Assembly: GCA_014526335.1 (NCBI GenBank)
Contig: JACTAT010000032.1
Span: forward strand, 8,953,653-9,017,652
Reading direction: 5' to 3'
DNA: 64,000 nucleotides
Source: Chrysaora quinquecirrha
Taxonomy: Eukaryota > Cnidaria > Scyphozoa > Semaeostomeae > Pelagiidae
In this document: piece after piece, positions 30,488 to 41,900 of the stretch
Numbering within the stretch: the stretch's first letter is position 1
Layout: every line of letters begins with the position of its first letter
The notes under the pieces: generated by a model
The model's input: the letters and a program-made list of their open reading frames with translations, nothing else
Told to the model about the DNA's origin: nothing
Databases searched by the model: none
Translations under genes and position numbers: made by a program

Positions 30488-31113
30488 GTCTGTGCGGTAC
30501 GATGGGGATGTGCAGTACGGTGGCGGATATTCAGTACGGTGGGGGATACCATGATTGTGTTGGGGAGGCATCTTGAAGTACGTTGGCGCATGTGCAGTAC
30601 GGTAATTGTAATTAAAAATTGTAACTAATTGTAATTGTATATTTTCTAACCTTAGTATAATGCAATAGTGATAAACACTAATTTACACTAACATTAAGCA
30701 ACTTCACAGATTGCATCAAAGAATCAAACACGTTGGGGTCGAATCATGATTGCCATGGCGGATATTCAGTACGGCGGGGGATATCTTGGAGTACGGTGGG
30801 GGATGTTCAGTGCGGTGGGGTAAAATAGGATGTTATCAACTGAATCATCGGAAATCAGACAGGGTTGACAAATATTGTCTGTTTTGGCAACAAAATCGTG
30901 GAGTCTTCTCCCAAAAGCAGACAATATTTGACACCCGTGTTTGATGATTCAAACGATTATATCATATTTCACCCCCACCGTACTGAATATCCCCCACCGT
31001 AGTCCAAGTTACCCCCTCGCCGTACTGAATACACGCCACGGCAATCATGATGTGACCCCACCGTATTGCGCATCCGCCACCGTACTGCACATCCCCCACT
31101 GTACTGCACAAAC
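30488..31113. repeat. Foldback element: long palindrome of GTACGGTGGGGGAT motifs
   Basis: 30735-30885 and 30914-31060 are inverted copies joined by a loop of about 28 bases: for example AATCATGATTGCCATGGCGG against CACGGCAATCATGATG, and ACAAATATTGTCTG against CAGACAATATTTG. Outer arms 30488-30540 and 31063-31113 are also inverted (TGCAGTACGGTGGCGGAT against ATCCGCCACCGTACTGCA). The left arm carries an extra 190 bases (30541-30734). A half copy lies at 35030-35142 next to the gap. Confidence 0.82.
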
Positions 31114-31461
31114 ATTACATGGGGTGATTGACCATGAACGTTTGACTTTTATGAAATAAGCATTTTCGTTGTTTGATATAATGACATCATGATGATCAAT
31201 TTAGATGTCAAAGAAAGAACAGCATTCAAGAATACTGTAACTGAATAATGATTGAAACTGATAATGCATGTTAAGCAATTATTTCTTTCTAATATTAACG
31301 AAATTAACAGTATAAGAAATTAGATAGCTAAGACATGGTCGTTATTTTCAACCTCGTCATCGTCAACGATATAGCAGAAGTATTTGGAACAGCAAAGTTA
31401 CTCGTTTTGTTTCTCAGTCTTTTCTCTTTCTATTTCCTATATCAGTCATCCTATTTTTCTT
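31114..31461. other. 3' flank of the orphan gene at 31462
   Basis: 31270-31460 matches the 3' flank of the 28767 copy, including AACAGCAAA-GTTACT near 31390 and the TTTCTCAGTCTTT stretch. No other gene seen. Confidence 0.5.
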
Positions 31462-31797
31462 CTATTTCACAAATATCTTTAGTAAGGGACAACAAAACCC
31501 TTCTTCAGCATTAGCACGCTTTTTCCTTAACTCCAGCAGCTCTCTGACCACAAGATTCAGGTCTTTCCAATTCTTCGCAGTCACTTTCTCCCATGGACAA
31601 TCAGGATCGTCGTAAACAATGCAGACGGAGTCTGGAAAACTATGGTCCTCGCCAAGTTCTTCTGAAATACAAGCTTGGAAAGGCTGGAAATCGAAATCAA
31701 TTTTTTTGTTTTCTGGGTTTCGCTTGCCATTTAGAAGAATTTTACGAGTGCATGTGGTAAATTTGATATTTAAAACCAGTTCTTCCTCGTCTGCCAT
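31462..31797 (-). CDS. Orphan single-exon protein, 111 aa (paralogue of 28767-29093)
   Basis: I recognise no family. It starts MADEEELVLNIKF and ends CPLLKIFVK. Shared blocks with the paralogue are ELVLNIKF, TC-x-RK, RNPE, DFDFQP, ISEELGE-x-HSFP and KNW. No signal peptide or transmembrane segment; highly charged C-terminal helix (RELLELRKKRANAEE). Both copies are on the minus strand about 2.7 kb apart, with matching 5' and 3' flanks, so they arose by tandem duplication. The upstream region keeps TATTTCAACCAATGAGAGG, also present in the third, broken copy at 26993-27300; on the gene strand this gives ATTGG, an inverted CCAAT box. Function unknown. Confidence 0.72.
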   Translation of the reverse strand: MADEEELVLNIKFTTCTRKILLNGKRNPENKKIDFDFQPFQACISEELGEDHSFPDSVCIVYDDPDCPWEKVTAKNWKDLNLVVRELLELRKKRANAEEGFCCPLLKIFVK

Positions 31798-32707
31798 ACT
31801 GTATCGAGCAATTAGCGAATGAAAGTAGTACGCAGCGTAAACGGAATCCTTTCTTTAGGAGATTTTTGCTGATGATGCTGCTGAATGTTGTGGAACTTCA
31901 ACTGGAAGGTTTTGTCAATGTTCCAATTATCAAGGAATTTTGTGGAGAGGTTAAGTGGTCTATTTCAACCAATGAGAGGAGATGTCGTATCAACGCATGC
32001 GTAATAAGTTCAATGAATAAGATGGGAAAAGAACGACACAAAGAAGCGAAAGCGGAACAGGGCTGAAACCTTCCCTTTCCTTGTTTCCTAGAACTAAGTC
32101 TAAATAAATGACTATTCATGCGGTGTCTGAACAATGGGATACTAGGACATGTCGATCATAATTACACTGCAGGGCAACAGCAACAAAAGGTAACGTCATC
32201 ATCATCACCATCATCATCATTAGCATCATGATCATACCCCTACTCTTATGTGCCTCATTGCCGTCCCCCCGCTAATTAATTTTTTGAAAAATTATTTTCC
32301 AACCCCCCCCTGCTCTTATTAGGACCCCCGCTTATTAAGTTTGCATATTTTTTACTGAACTAACTTTGGCATTCTTGGTGTGAAAACCAAGCCCTCCCAC
32401 CCTTTCTGGTTGAAGAAAAGAGTGCAGTGCATGTTATCATTCCGCAACCTTATTCTGAGAAGACACAACAACCAACAAATCTATACACACTTCAAAGAAG
32501 AGAACAGACGAAAGTAGGTGAAAAATCTGTTATTCATTATTGATGTCTTCGGTGTTACCAAGATTGGAATTTACAGTCCTTCGTTATGCTTAATCTTTGT
32601 GTCATCTACAAATCTTGGCAGCCAAAAAAGTATGTACGGCTAGGACATCATATTAGGGCCTAAATCGTTTCAGGTAAAACACAAACAGGCCTAATGTGAT
32701 GTGAATC
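31798..32707. other. 5' flank shared by the orphan genes and by the TAF1C-like gene
   Basis: Divergent genes at 31797 (-) and 32708 (+) share this stretch. 31798-32232 is the duplicated upstream unit ending in an ATC microsatellite. 32260-32345 holds a GCTTATTA/CCCCC repeat. Just before the plus-strand ATG, CATCATATTAGGGCCT (32646) and AGGCCTAATGTGATG (32684) form an inverted repeat. Confidence 0.5.
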
Positions 32708-33624
32708 ATGTCAGCGAATTATGTAGCCTTCCCGTCGTTTAATTTTCCAAGGAGTTCTACAAGAAATAAAGGACAAGCAGTCGTTGATTATGGTATTGAT
32801 GATGTCATAGATGTTAATATATGCAATCATGAACTTAATTGGAACTCCAGAAAGTCGATAAAACAATGTGAATCTGAGTATAACACTTCAAAGTTGGTCT
32901 GTTTCCCTTTGTGTAAACCTAACATACAACCGGATGCACCGTGTTACCAAGAGCTACAAGACTGTTGGATAAACCCACATGATTTTAAGTCTTATCGAAT
33001 GAATAATTACATAAAAACAACAAACAAACAACAACTGAATAGATTGTTTACAGATGATCCAGAGTTACTTATTGGGAGCATTTCAGATCAGATGACTTTA
33101 GAAGACAAACATATCATTGGAAGGCATTTTCACCCCCTGAGGTATTCGTACGATATTGCCCTGAGGTATGGCTCAAGGACATATCGAAGAAAACCCAGCA
33201 AACTAGAGGATTATCGTTTGATGTTCAAAGATGAATTGCTGTACCAAGCAAGGAGATATGATAAAAAGTTTACATCAAATTTAAAATTTCTAGAAAATTT
33301 TGATAAATTAATGGGTACATTGTTTGAAATACCAAGGGACCTGTTACTGGATTATCTTGATGAAGGTCTTATTGATCAGTATGACTTGATTATGGAGAAT
33401 CTACAACTTGGAAACTGTTTATCATTTTGTGAAGATTATATTTTATATCCAAAAGGTGTGTACAGGTATCACACTGGCTAATCTATTTCTATCGATGTGG
33501 TGGATTCACCATATAGGTGGCCAGGACCCCGACTTGTAAGTTAGCTACTTAGTTAGTTAGTTAGCACAGCTTGTAAGTTAATCAGTTTGTTAGTTAGTTA
33601 GTTGGTTAGTTAGTTAGTTAGTTG

Positions 33625-33675
<51 letters not shown>

Positions 33676-34308
33676 GCCTTGTGAGATAGTTGGCCAGTTT
33701 GTTAGATTGTTAGTTAGCTAGTTAGTTAGTTATTTTGCAAAGCCTGTAAGTCAAGTGGTTAGTTTACAAGTTAGTTAGTTAGTTAGTTAGTTAGTTGCTA
33801 AGTTAGTTAATAAAAACTGGGCCCTCATCCCACAAGCACAAAATTTGTTAGCCACACCCATTTTTATTGCAACACCTTTTTCCAACAGAGCTGAACTGCC
33901 CCCAAGAAATTTGAATTGAGCATTTATTGTGTTTGCTCCAGTGCTTCACCAGCCTTTTAAGTGCAAAGACCCCCAGGGCACATGCACTGCCCAGGCTGCC
34001 CCCCTGGATGGAAATTTAGGTTAGAATCGGTGCTACAAAAAATGTAATTATGATTCATATATCATTCTTGTTTATCCACAGATGGACTTGATGTTCTTAG
34101 AATCGACCCAGTTTGCACCAGTTCATCTTCCATGGATGGCTTTGAAGATAATGATTTCTCATTAATGGAGTTGAATACATCACTTGGACAGTCCATTCAT
34201 CTAAATGGAGTAATTCAAGAATTATTTTGTCATTCATACGAAACTGGTCAAGCCCTCATTGGCATAAGAAGTGGCTATTCATGTACATTGCTATCTAAAG
34301 ATAATAAG
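32708..34308 (+). CDS. First two coding exons of a gene tentatively TAF1C-like; 3' end not in view
   Basis: Exon 1 (32708-33455, donor AAAAG|GTGTGT, phase 1) and exon 2 (34082-34308, acceptor TTTATCCACAG, donor AATAAG|GTGTGT, phase 0) join in frame to 325 residues. There is no signal peptide; the protein is rich in Asp, Tyr and Leu. The segment from IPRDLLLDYLDEGL through YILYPK, and then SIHLNGVIQELF followed by ALIGIRSGYSCTLL, resembles from memory the N-terminal part and first beta-propeller blades of TAF1C, the SL1/TIF-IB subunit needed for RNA polymerase I initiation. This is a judgement by eye, not a search result. I find no further exon before the gap at 35267 or in the satellite, so the gene is partial here. 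The intron (33456-34081) contains a GTTA microsatellite. Confidence 0.6.
33535..33815. repeat. GTTA tetranucleotide microsatellite
   Basis: Runs of GTTAGTTAGTTA interrupted by GGTTA and short unique pieces, in the intron of the TAF1C-like gene. The longest pure run is near 33608-33673. Confidence 0.95.
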
Positions 34309-34494
34309 GTGTGTATACCTAACTTTTTTCAGAATGATGCCATTTATATGCAATAGAATTGTACGATTATGACACCTACACAATCTGGCATATCAATGTG
34401 TTAAATATGCATAACATTACCAATTTTCATGAATGGCAAACACTAGGATAGATTTTTCCACGAGCGCCAGGCATGGACTTGGGCTGTATGATTT

Positions 34495-34915
34495 GGCGAG
34501 TTACTGCAAAAGATCGAATAAGCCCCAGGGGGTTTTTTACAAAAATGAATTTTACAGTGGGGGGGCTTATTCAAGGGGAGGGCTTATTTTAAATTTCTAT
34601 GGTTCCTATGTGTGGTCGAAAGAAAAGCAGAGAGAAAAGTCTGTACTTTTTTATCAAAATCAGCTGTTTGCCAACAGCCAGTGGCTGATTATTTGTTGAA
34701 TTGATAGTAACACCTGTCAGGACTAACTTGCTCAGTGTTTTAGTTAGCTGAGAGATGCATTATAGACAAAAATAGATTCATAAATCCTTTGAATAATTCC
34801 CCATGGGGGCTTATTTGAGAGGGGGGCTTATTTGCAAAAATGAATTCTTAGGTGGGGGCTTGTTCAAGGGGAGGGCTTACTCGAAGTTGGCGGCTTATTC
34901 AAGGATTTACGAGAC
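34495..34915. repeat. GGGGGCTTATTC-rich inverted-repeat element
   Basis: Left GATCGAATAAGCCCC and right GGCTTATTCAAGGATTTACG face each other, and between them GGGGGCTTATT and ACAAAAATGAATT recur several times. A fragment is seen near 28580-28620 (CCGTAAATCCTGGAATAA). A plus-strand frame at 34433-34699 is a by-product. Confidence 0.6.
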
Positions 34916-35266
34916 TCAGTGATTTCATCGGGCTCTGAAAGAGCTTGGAGATTATCCGAAGTTCATTGTTAATAAAAGTTATGGTTGGTCATTAGCTGCA
35001 TGTTTATAGGTAATATCCAGAGTGACACCCGTAATACAAGTAATACAGGTCCAATACAGGTGACACCCATGTTTGATTTCCGACGATTCAGATGATGATG
35101 CCATATTTCACCCCCCCACCGTACTGAATATCCCCCACCATACGAGTTGACTTTTGAGATGGGAGGAGCTGACTTTGAAGGTGGGGCGAGTTGACTTTGA
35201 AAGTTGGGTGAGTTGACCTAAAAGTGGGACGAGTTGGCAATGGGGCAAGTTGGTAGGTGGGTGAGT
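34916..35266. repeat. Foldback half copy and GAGTTGACTTT tandem repeat before the gap
   Basis: 35030-35142 matches the right half of the palindrome at 30488-31113. It is followed by about six degenerate 20-25 bp units with GAGTTGACTTTGAAAG-like and GGTGGG cores, running into the N stretch. Confidence 0.65.
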
Positions 35267-35766
35267 NNNNNNNNNNNNNNNNNNNNNNNNNNNNNNNNNN
35301 NNNNNNNNNNNNNNNNNNNNNNNNNNNNNNNNNNNNNNNNNNNNNNNNNNNNNNNNNNNNNNNNNNNNNNNNNNNNNNNNNNNNNNNNNNNNNNNNNNNN
35401 NNNNNNNNNNNNNNNNNNNNNNNNNNNNNNNNNNNNNNNNNNNNNNNNNNNNNNNNNNNNNNNNNNNNNNNNNNNNNNNNNNNNNNNNNNNNNNNNNNNN
35501 NNNNNNNNNNNNNNNNNNNNNNNNNNNNNNNNNNNNNNNNNNNNNNNNNNNNNNNNNNNNNNNNNNNNNNNNNNNNNNNNNNNNNNNNNNNNNNNNNNNN
35601 NNNNNNNNNNNNNNNNNNNNNNNNNNNNNNNNNNNNNNNNNNNNNNNNNNNNNNNNNNNNNNNNNNNNNNNNNNNNNNNNNNNNNNNNNNNNNNNNNNNN
35701 NNNNNNNNNNNNNNNNNNNNNNNNNNNNNNNNNNNNNNNNNNNNNNNNNNNNNNNNNNNNNNNNNN
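35267..35766. other. Assembly gap of exactly 500 N
   Basis: 500 unknown bases, a placeholder length. True size and order across it are unknown, and open frames crossing it are meaningless. Confidence 0.99.
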
Positions 35767-35974
35767 ATTTCATTTAACCATTTACAGGGTAGAACAAGTT
35801 CATAATAAAATGAGCTTTCGTATTGAGTTCAATAAAGTATGAAAAAGAAGTATTTTCACTCTATCTCTCTCTCTCTCCTGCCTTTTTCTCCAAGAAACGC
35901 TCTCATACAAGCTGCACGCATTTTTATGAAGAAAATGAAGAAATGCTTTGTAAGGAAGGTGGTACTGGGATACA
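35767..35974. other. Non-satellite flank at the start of the contig
   Basis: A CT microsatellite (TCTCTCTCTCTCTC at about 35863-35876) in otherwise plain sequence. No gene seen. Confidence 0.5.
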
Positions 35975-38900
35975 CAAAACAATCGGCCAAAAACCCTTTC
36001 TTTTTTGGGCATTTCGTTCAAAAAACGCAAAACTATAGACTTGCCAAATAGCCCAAAATCCACCAGACAAGGGGCTTTGAAAGCTACTTTTTTCTTTAAT
36101 ATGTGGTAAATCCTACCAAGCACCCTCTCAATAGCCTCTAAGGGTTAAATAAGGTGTTTTTCTCTCAAATTAGATTCAATTTGGATGAAAAGGATTCCTC
36201 CAAAAATTAGCCAAAAACGCAATTTTATAGCCTTAATAAATGGCCAAAGATCGGCAAAAAACCCGGCCTCTGAAAACTCCCTCTTTTCTTCAAAAATATT
36301 TAGTAAAACCTACCAAATACCCCCTGAATAGCCTCTAGGAGTTAAATAAGGTGTCTTTCTATCAAATTTGGGTGAAAAAAACTTCCTCCAAAAAGGCAAG
36401 TCTATAGCCTTACTAAATTGCCAAAAATCGGCCAAAAACAGGGGTTTTCAAAAGTCAATTTTTTCTTCAAAAATAATTAATATAACCTACCAAATACTCC
36501 CTGAATAGCCTGTAGGGGTTAAATAGGGTGTTTTTCTATCAAGTTAGATCCAATTTGGGTGAAAAAAATTTCCTCTAAAAATCACCAAAAAGGCAAGTCT
36601 ATAGCCTTACTAAATTGCCAAAAATCGGCCAAAAACAGGGGTTTTGAAAACTGCATTTTTCTTTTTAAAAGTAATTAATATAAATACCAAATACTCCCTG
36701 AATAGGCTGTAGGGGTTAAATAAGGTGTTTTTCTATCAAATTAGATCCAATTTGGGTGAAAAAAATTTGCTCGAAAAATCACTAAAAAGCAAGTCTATAG
36801 CCTTACTAAATTGCCAAAAATCGGCCAAAAACAGGGGTTTTGAAAACTCAATTTTTTCTTCAAAAATAATTAATGTAACCTACCAAATACCCCCTGAATA
36901 GCCTCTAGGGGTTAAATAGGGTGTTTTCCTATCAAATTAGATTCAATTTGAGTGATAAAGTTTCCTCGAAAAACCACCAAAAAGGCAAGTCTATAGCCTT
37001 ACTAAGTTGCCAAAAATCGGCCAAAAACAGGGGTTTTGAAAACTCCATTTTTTCTTCAAAAATAATAAATATAACCTACTAAATACCCCATGAATAGCCT
37101 CTAGGGGTTAAATAGGGTGTTTTCCTATCAAATTAGATTCAATTTGAGTGATAAAATTTCCTCGAAAAACCACCAAAAAGGCAAGTCCATAGCCTTACTA
37201 AATTGCCAAGAATCGGCCAAAAACAGGGGTTTTGAAAACTCCACTTTTTCTTCAAAAATAATAAATATAACCTACCAAATACCCCCTGAATAGCCTGTAG
37301 GGGTTAAATAAGGTGTTTTTCTATCAAATTAAATCCCATTTTGGTAAAAAAAATTTCCTCGAAAAATCACCAAAAAGGCAAGTCTATAGCCTTACTAAAT
37401 TGCCAAAAATTGGCCAAAAATAGGGGTTTTGAAAACTGCATTTTTTCTTCAAAAATAATTAATATAACCTACCAAAAACACCCTGAATAGCCTGTAGGGG
37501 TTAAATAGGGTGTTTTTCTATCAAATTAGATCCAATTTGAGTGAAAAAATTTCTCGAAAAATCACCAAAAAGGCAAGTCTATAGCCTTACTAAATTGCCA
37601 AAAATCGGCCAAAAACAGGGGTTTTGAAAACTCCATTTTTTCTTCAAGAATAATTAATATAACCTACCAAATACCCCCTGAATAGCCTGTAGGGGTTAAA
37701 TAGGGTGTTTTTCTATCAAATTAGATCCCATTGGGGTGAAAAAAATTTGCTCGAAAAATCACCAAAAAGGCAAGTCTATAGCCTTACTAAATTGCCAAAA
37801 ATCGGCCAAAAACAGGGGTTTTGAAAACTCCATTTTTTCTTAAAAAAAAATCATAAATATAACCTACCAAATACCCCCTGAATAGCCTGTAGGGGTTAAA
37901 TAGGGTGTTTTTCTATCAAATTAGATCCCATTTGGGTGAAAAAAGTTTCCTCGAAAAATCACCAAAAAGGCAAGTCTATAGCCTTACTAAATTGCCAAAA
38001 ATCGGCCAAAAATAGGGATTTTGAAAACTGCATTTTTTCTTCAAAAATAATTAATATAACCTACCAAAAACCCCCTGAATAGCCTGTAGGGGTTAAATAG
38101 GGTGTTTTTCTATCAAATTAGATCCCATTTGGGTGAAAAAAATTTGCTCGAAAAATCACCAAAAAGGCAAGTCGATAGCCTTACTAAATTGCCAAAAATC
38201 GGCCAAAAACAGGGGTTTTGAAAACTCCATTCTTTCTTCAAAAATAATAATTATAACTTACCAAATACCCCCGTAATAACCTGTAGGGGTTAAATAGGGT
38301 GTTTTCCTATCAAATTAGATCCAATTTGGGTGAAAAAAATTTGCTCGAAAAATCACCAAAAAGGCAAGTCTATAGCCTTACTAAATTGCCAAAAATCGGC
38401 CAAAAACAGCTGTTTTGAAAACTCCATTTTTTCTTCAAAAATAATAAATATAACCTACTAAATACCCCATGAATAGCCTCTAGGGGTTAAATAGGGTGTT
38501 TTTCTATCAAATTAGATCCCATTTGGGTGAAAAAAATTTCCTCCAAAAATCACCAAAAAGGCAAGTCTATAGCCTTACTAAATTGCCAAAAATCGGCCAA
38601 AAATAGGGATTTTGAAAACTGCATTTTTTCTTCAAAAATAATTAATATAACCTACCAAAAACCCCCTGAATAGCCTGTAGGGGTTAAATAGGGTGTTTTT
38701 CTATCAAATTATATACAATTTGGGTGAAAAAATTTCCTCGAAAAATCACCAAAAAGGCAAGTCTATAGCCTTACTAAATTGCCAAAAATCGGCCAAAAAC
38801 AGGGGTTTTGAAAACTCCATTCTTTCTTCAAAAATAATAATTATAACTTACCAAATACCCCCGTAATAACCTGTAGGGGTTAAATAGGGTGTTTTCCTAT

Positions 38901-41900
38901 CAAATTAGATCCAATTTGGGTGAAAAAAATTTGCTCGAAAAATCACCAAAAAGGCAAGTCTATAGCCTTACTAAATTGCCAAAAATTGGCCAAAAATAGG
39001 GTTTTGAAAACTGCATTTTTTCTTCAAAATAATTAATATAACCTACCAAATACACCCTGAATAGCCTGTAGGGGTTAAATAGGGTGTTTTTCTATCAAAT
39101 TAGATCCAATTTGGGTGAAAAAAATTTCCTCGAAAAATCACCAAAAGGCAAGTCTATAGCCTTACTAAATTGCCAAAAATCGGCCAAAAACAGGGGTTTT
39201 GAAAACTCCATTTTTTCTTCAAAAATAATTAATATAACCTACCAAATACCCCCTGAATAGCCTGTAGGGGTTAAATAGGGTGTTTTTCTATCAAATTAGA
39301 TCCCATTTGGGTGAAAAAATTTCCTCGAAAAATCACCAAAAAGGCAAGTCTATAGCCTTACTAAATTGCCAAAAATCGGCCAAAAACAGGGGTTTTGAAA
39401 ACTCCATTTTTTCTTCAAAAATAATTAATATAACCTACCAAATACCCCTGAATAGCCTGTAGGGGTTAAATAGGGTGTTTTCTATCAAATTAGATCTCAT
39501 TTGGGTGAAAAAATTTCCTCGAAAAATCACCAAAAGGCAAGTCTATAGCCTTACTAAATTGCCAAAATCGGCCAAAAACAGGGTTTTGAAAACTCCATTT
39601 TTCTTCAAAATAATTAATATAACCTACCAAATACCCCTGAATAGCCTGTAGGGGTTAAATAGGGTGTTTTTCTATCAAATTAGATCCAATTTGGGTGAAA
39701 AAATTTCCTCGAAAATCACCAAAAGGCAAGTCTATAGCCTTACTAAATTGCCAAAAATCGGCCAAAAATAGGGTTTTGAAAACTGCATTTTTCTTCAAAA
39801 TAATTAATATAACCTACCAAATACCCCTGAATAGCCTGTAGGGGTTAAATAGGGTGTTTTTCTATCAAATTAGATCCAATTTGGGTGAAAAAATTTCCTC
39901 GAAAAATCACCAAAAGGCAAGTCTATAGCCTTACTAAATTGCCAAAAATCGGCCAAAAACAGGGTTTTGAAAACTGCATTTTTCTTCAAAATAATTAATT
40001 ATAACCTACCAAATACCCCCTGAATAGCCTGTAGGGGTTAAATAGGGTGTTTTTCTATCAAATTAGACACAACTTGGGTGAAAAAAATTTCCTCGAAAAA
40101 TCAACAAAAAGGCAAGTCTATAGCCTTACTAAATTGCCAAAAATCAGCGAAAAATAGGGGTTTTGAAAACTGCATTTTTCTTCAAAAATAATTAATATAA
40201 CCTACCAAATACCCCCTGAATAGCCTGTAGGGGTTAAATAGGGTGTTTTTCTATCAAATTAGATACAATTTGGGTGAAAAAAATTTCCTCGAAAAATCAC
40301 AAAAAGGCAAGTCTATAGCCTTACTAAATTGCCAAAAATCGGCCAAAAACAGGGTTTTGAAAACTCCATTTTTCTTCAAAATAATTAATATAACCTACCA
40401 AATACCCCTGAATAGCCTGTAGGGGTTAAATAGGGTGTTTTTCTATCAAATTAGATCCAATTTGGGTGAAAAAAATTTCCTCGAAAAATCACCAAAAAGG
40501 CAAGTCTATAGCCTTACTAAATTGCCAAAAATCGGCCAAAAACAGGGGTTTTGAAAACTCCATTTTTTCTTCAAAATAATTAATATAACCTACCAAATAC
40601 CCCTGAATAGCCTGTAGGGGTTAAATTGGGGTGTTTCTCTATCAAATTAGATCTCATTTGGGTGAAAAAAATTTCCTCGAAAAATCACCAAAAAGGCAAG
40701 TCTATAGCCTTACTAAATTGCCAAAAATCGGCCAAAAACAGGGGTTTTGAAAACTGCATTTTTTCTTCAAAAATAATTAATATAACCTACCAAATACCCC
40801 CTGAATAGCCTGTAGGGGTTAAATAGGGTGTTTTTCTATCAAATTAGATCCCATTTGGGTGAAAAAAATTTCCTCGAAAAATCACCAAAAAGGCAAGTCT
40901 ATAGCCTTACTAAATTGCCAAAAATTGGCCAAAAACAGGGTTTTGAAAACTGCATTTTTCTTCAAAATAATTAATATAACCTACCAAATACCCCTGAATA
41001 GCCTGTAGGGGTTAAATAGGGTGTTTTTCTATCAAATTAGATCCCATTTGGGTGAAAAAAATTTCCTCGAAAAATCACCAAAAAGGCAAGTCTATAGCCT
41101 TACTAAATTGCCAAAAATCGGCCAAAAACAGGGTTTTGAAAACTGCATTTTTCTTCAAAATAATTAATATAACCTACCAAATACCCCTGAATAGCCTGTA
41201 GGGGTTAAATAGGGTGTTTTTCTATCAAATTAGATCGCATTTGGGTGAAAAAATTTCCTCGAAAAATCACCAAAAGGCAAGTCTATAGCCTTACTAAATT
41301 GCCAAAAATTGGCCAAAAACAGGGTTTTGAAAACTCCATTTTTCTTCAAAATAATTAATATAACCTACCAAATACCCCTGAATAGCCTGTAGGGGTTAAA
41401 TAGGGTGTTTTTCTATCAAATTAGATCCAATTTGGGTGAAAAAATTTCCTCGAAAAATCACCAAAAGGCAAGTCTATAGCCTTACTAAATTGCCAAAATC
41501 GGCCAAAAACAGGGTTTTGAAAACTCCATTTTTCTTCAAAAATAATTAATATAACCTACCAAATACCCCTGAATAGCCTGTAGGGGTTAAATAGGGTGTT
41601 TTCTATCAAATTAGATCCAATTTGGGTGAAAAAATTTCCTCGAAAAATCACCAAAAGGCAAGTCTATAGCCTTACTAAATTGCCAAAAATCGGCCAAAAA
41701 CAGGGTTTTGAAAACTCCATTTTTTCTTCAAAAATAATAAATATAACCTACCAATTATTCCCTGAATAGCATGTAGGGGTTAAATGGGGTGTTTTTCTAT
41801 CAAATTAGATCCAATTTGGGTGAAAAAAATTTCCTCGAAAAATCACCAAAAAGGCAAGTCTATAGCCTTACTAAGTTGCCAAAAATCGGCCAAAAACAGG

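Noticed and set aside
30101..30571. 156-codon minus-strand frame with an Asp-rich tail
   Set aside because: It spans an ATC microsatellite and foldback repeat arms; low complexity and no family signal.
34433..34699. 88-codon frame downstream of the TAF1C-like exons
   Set aside because: It lies in the GGGGGCTTATTC repeat element and has no acceptor giving a sensible join.
35108..35842. Long frames across the N gap
   Set aside because: Composed almost entirely of unknown bases.
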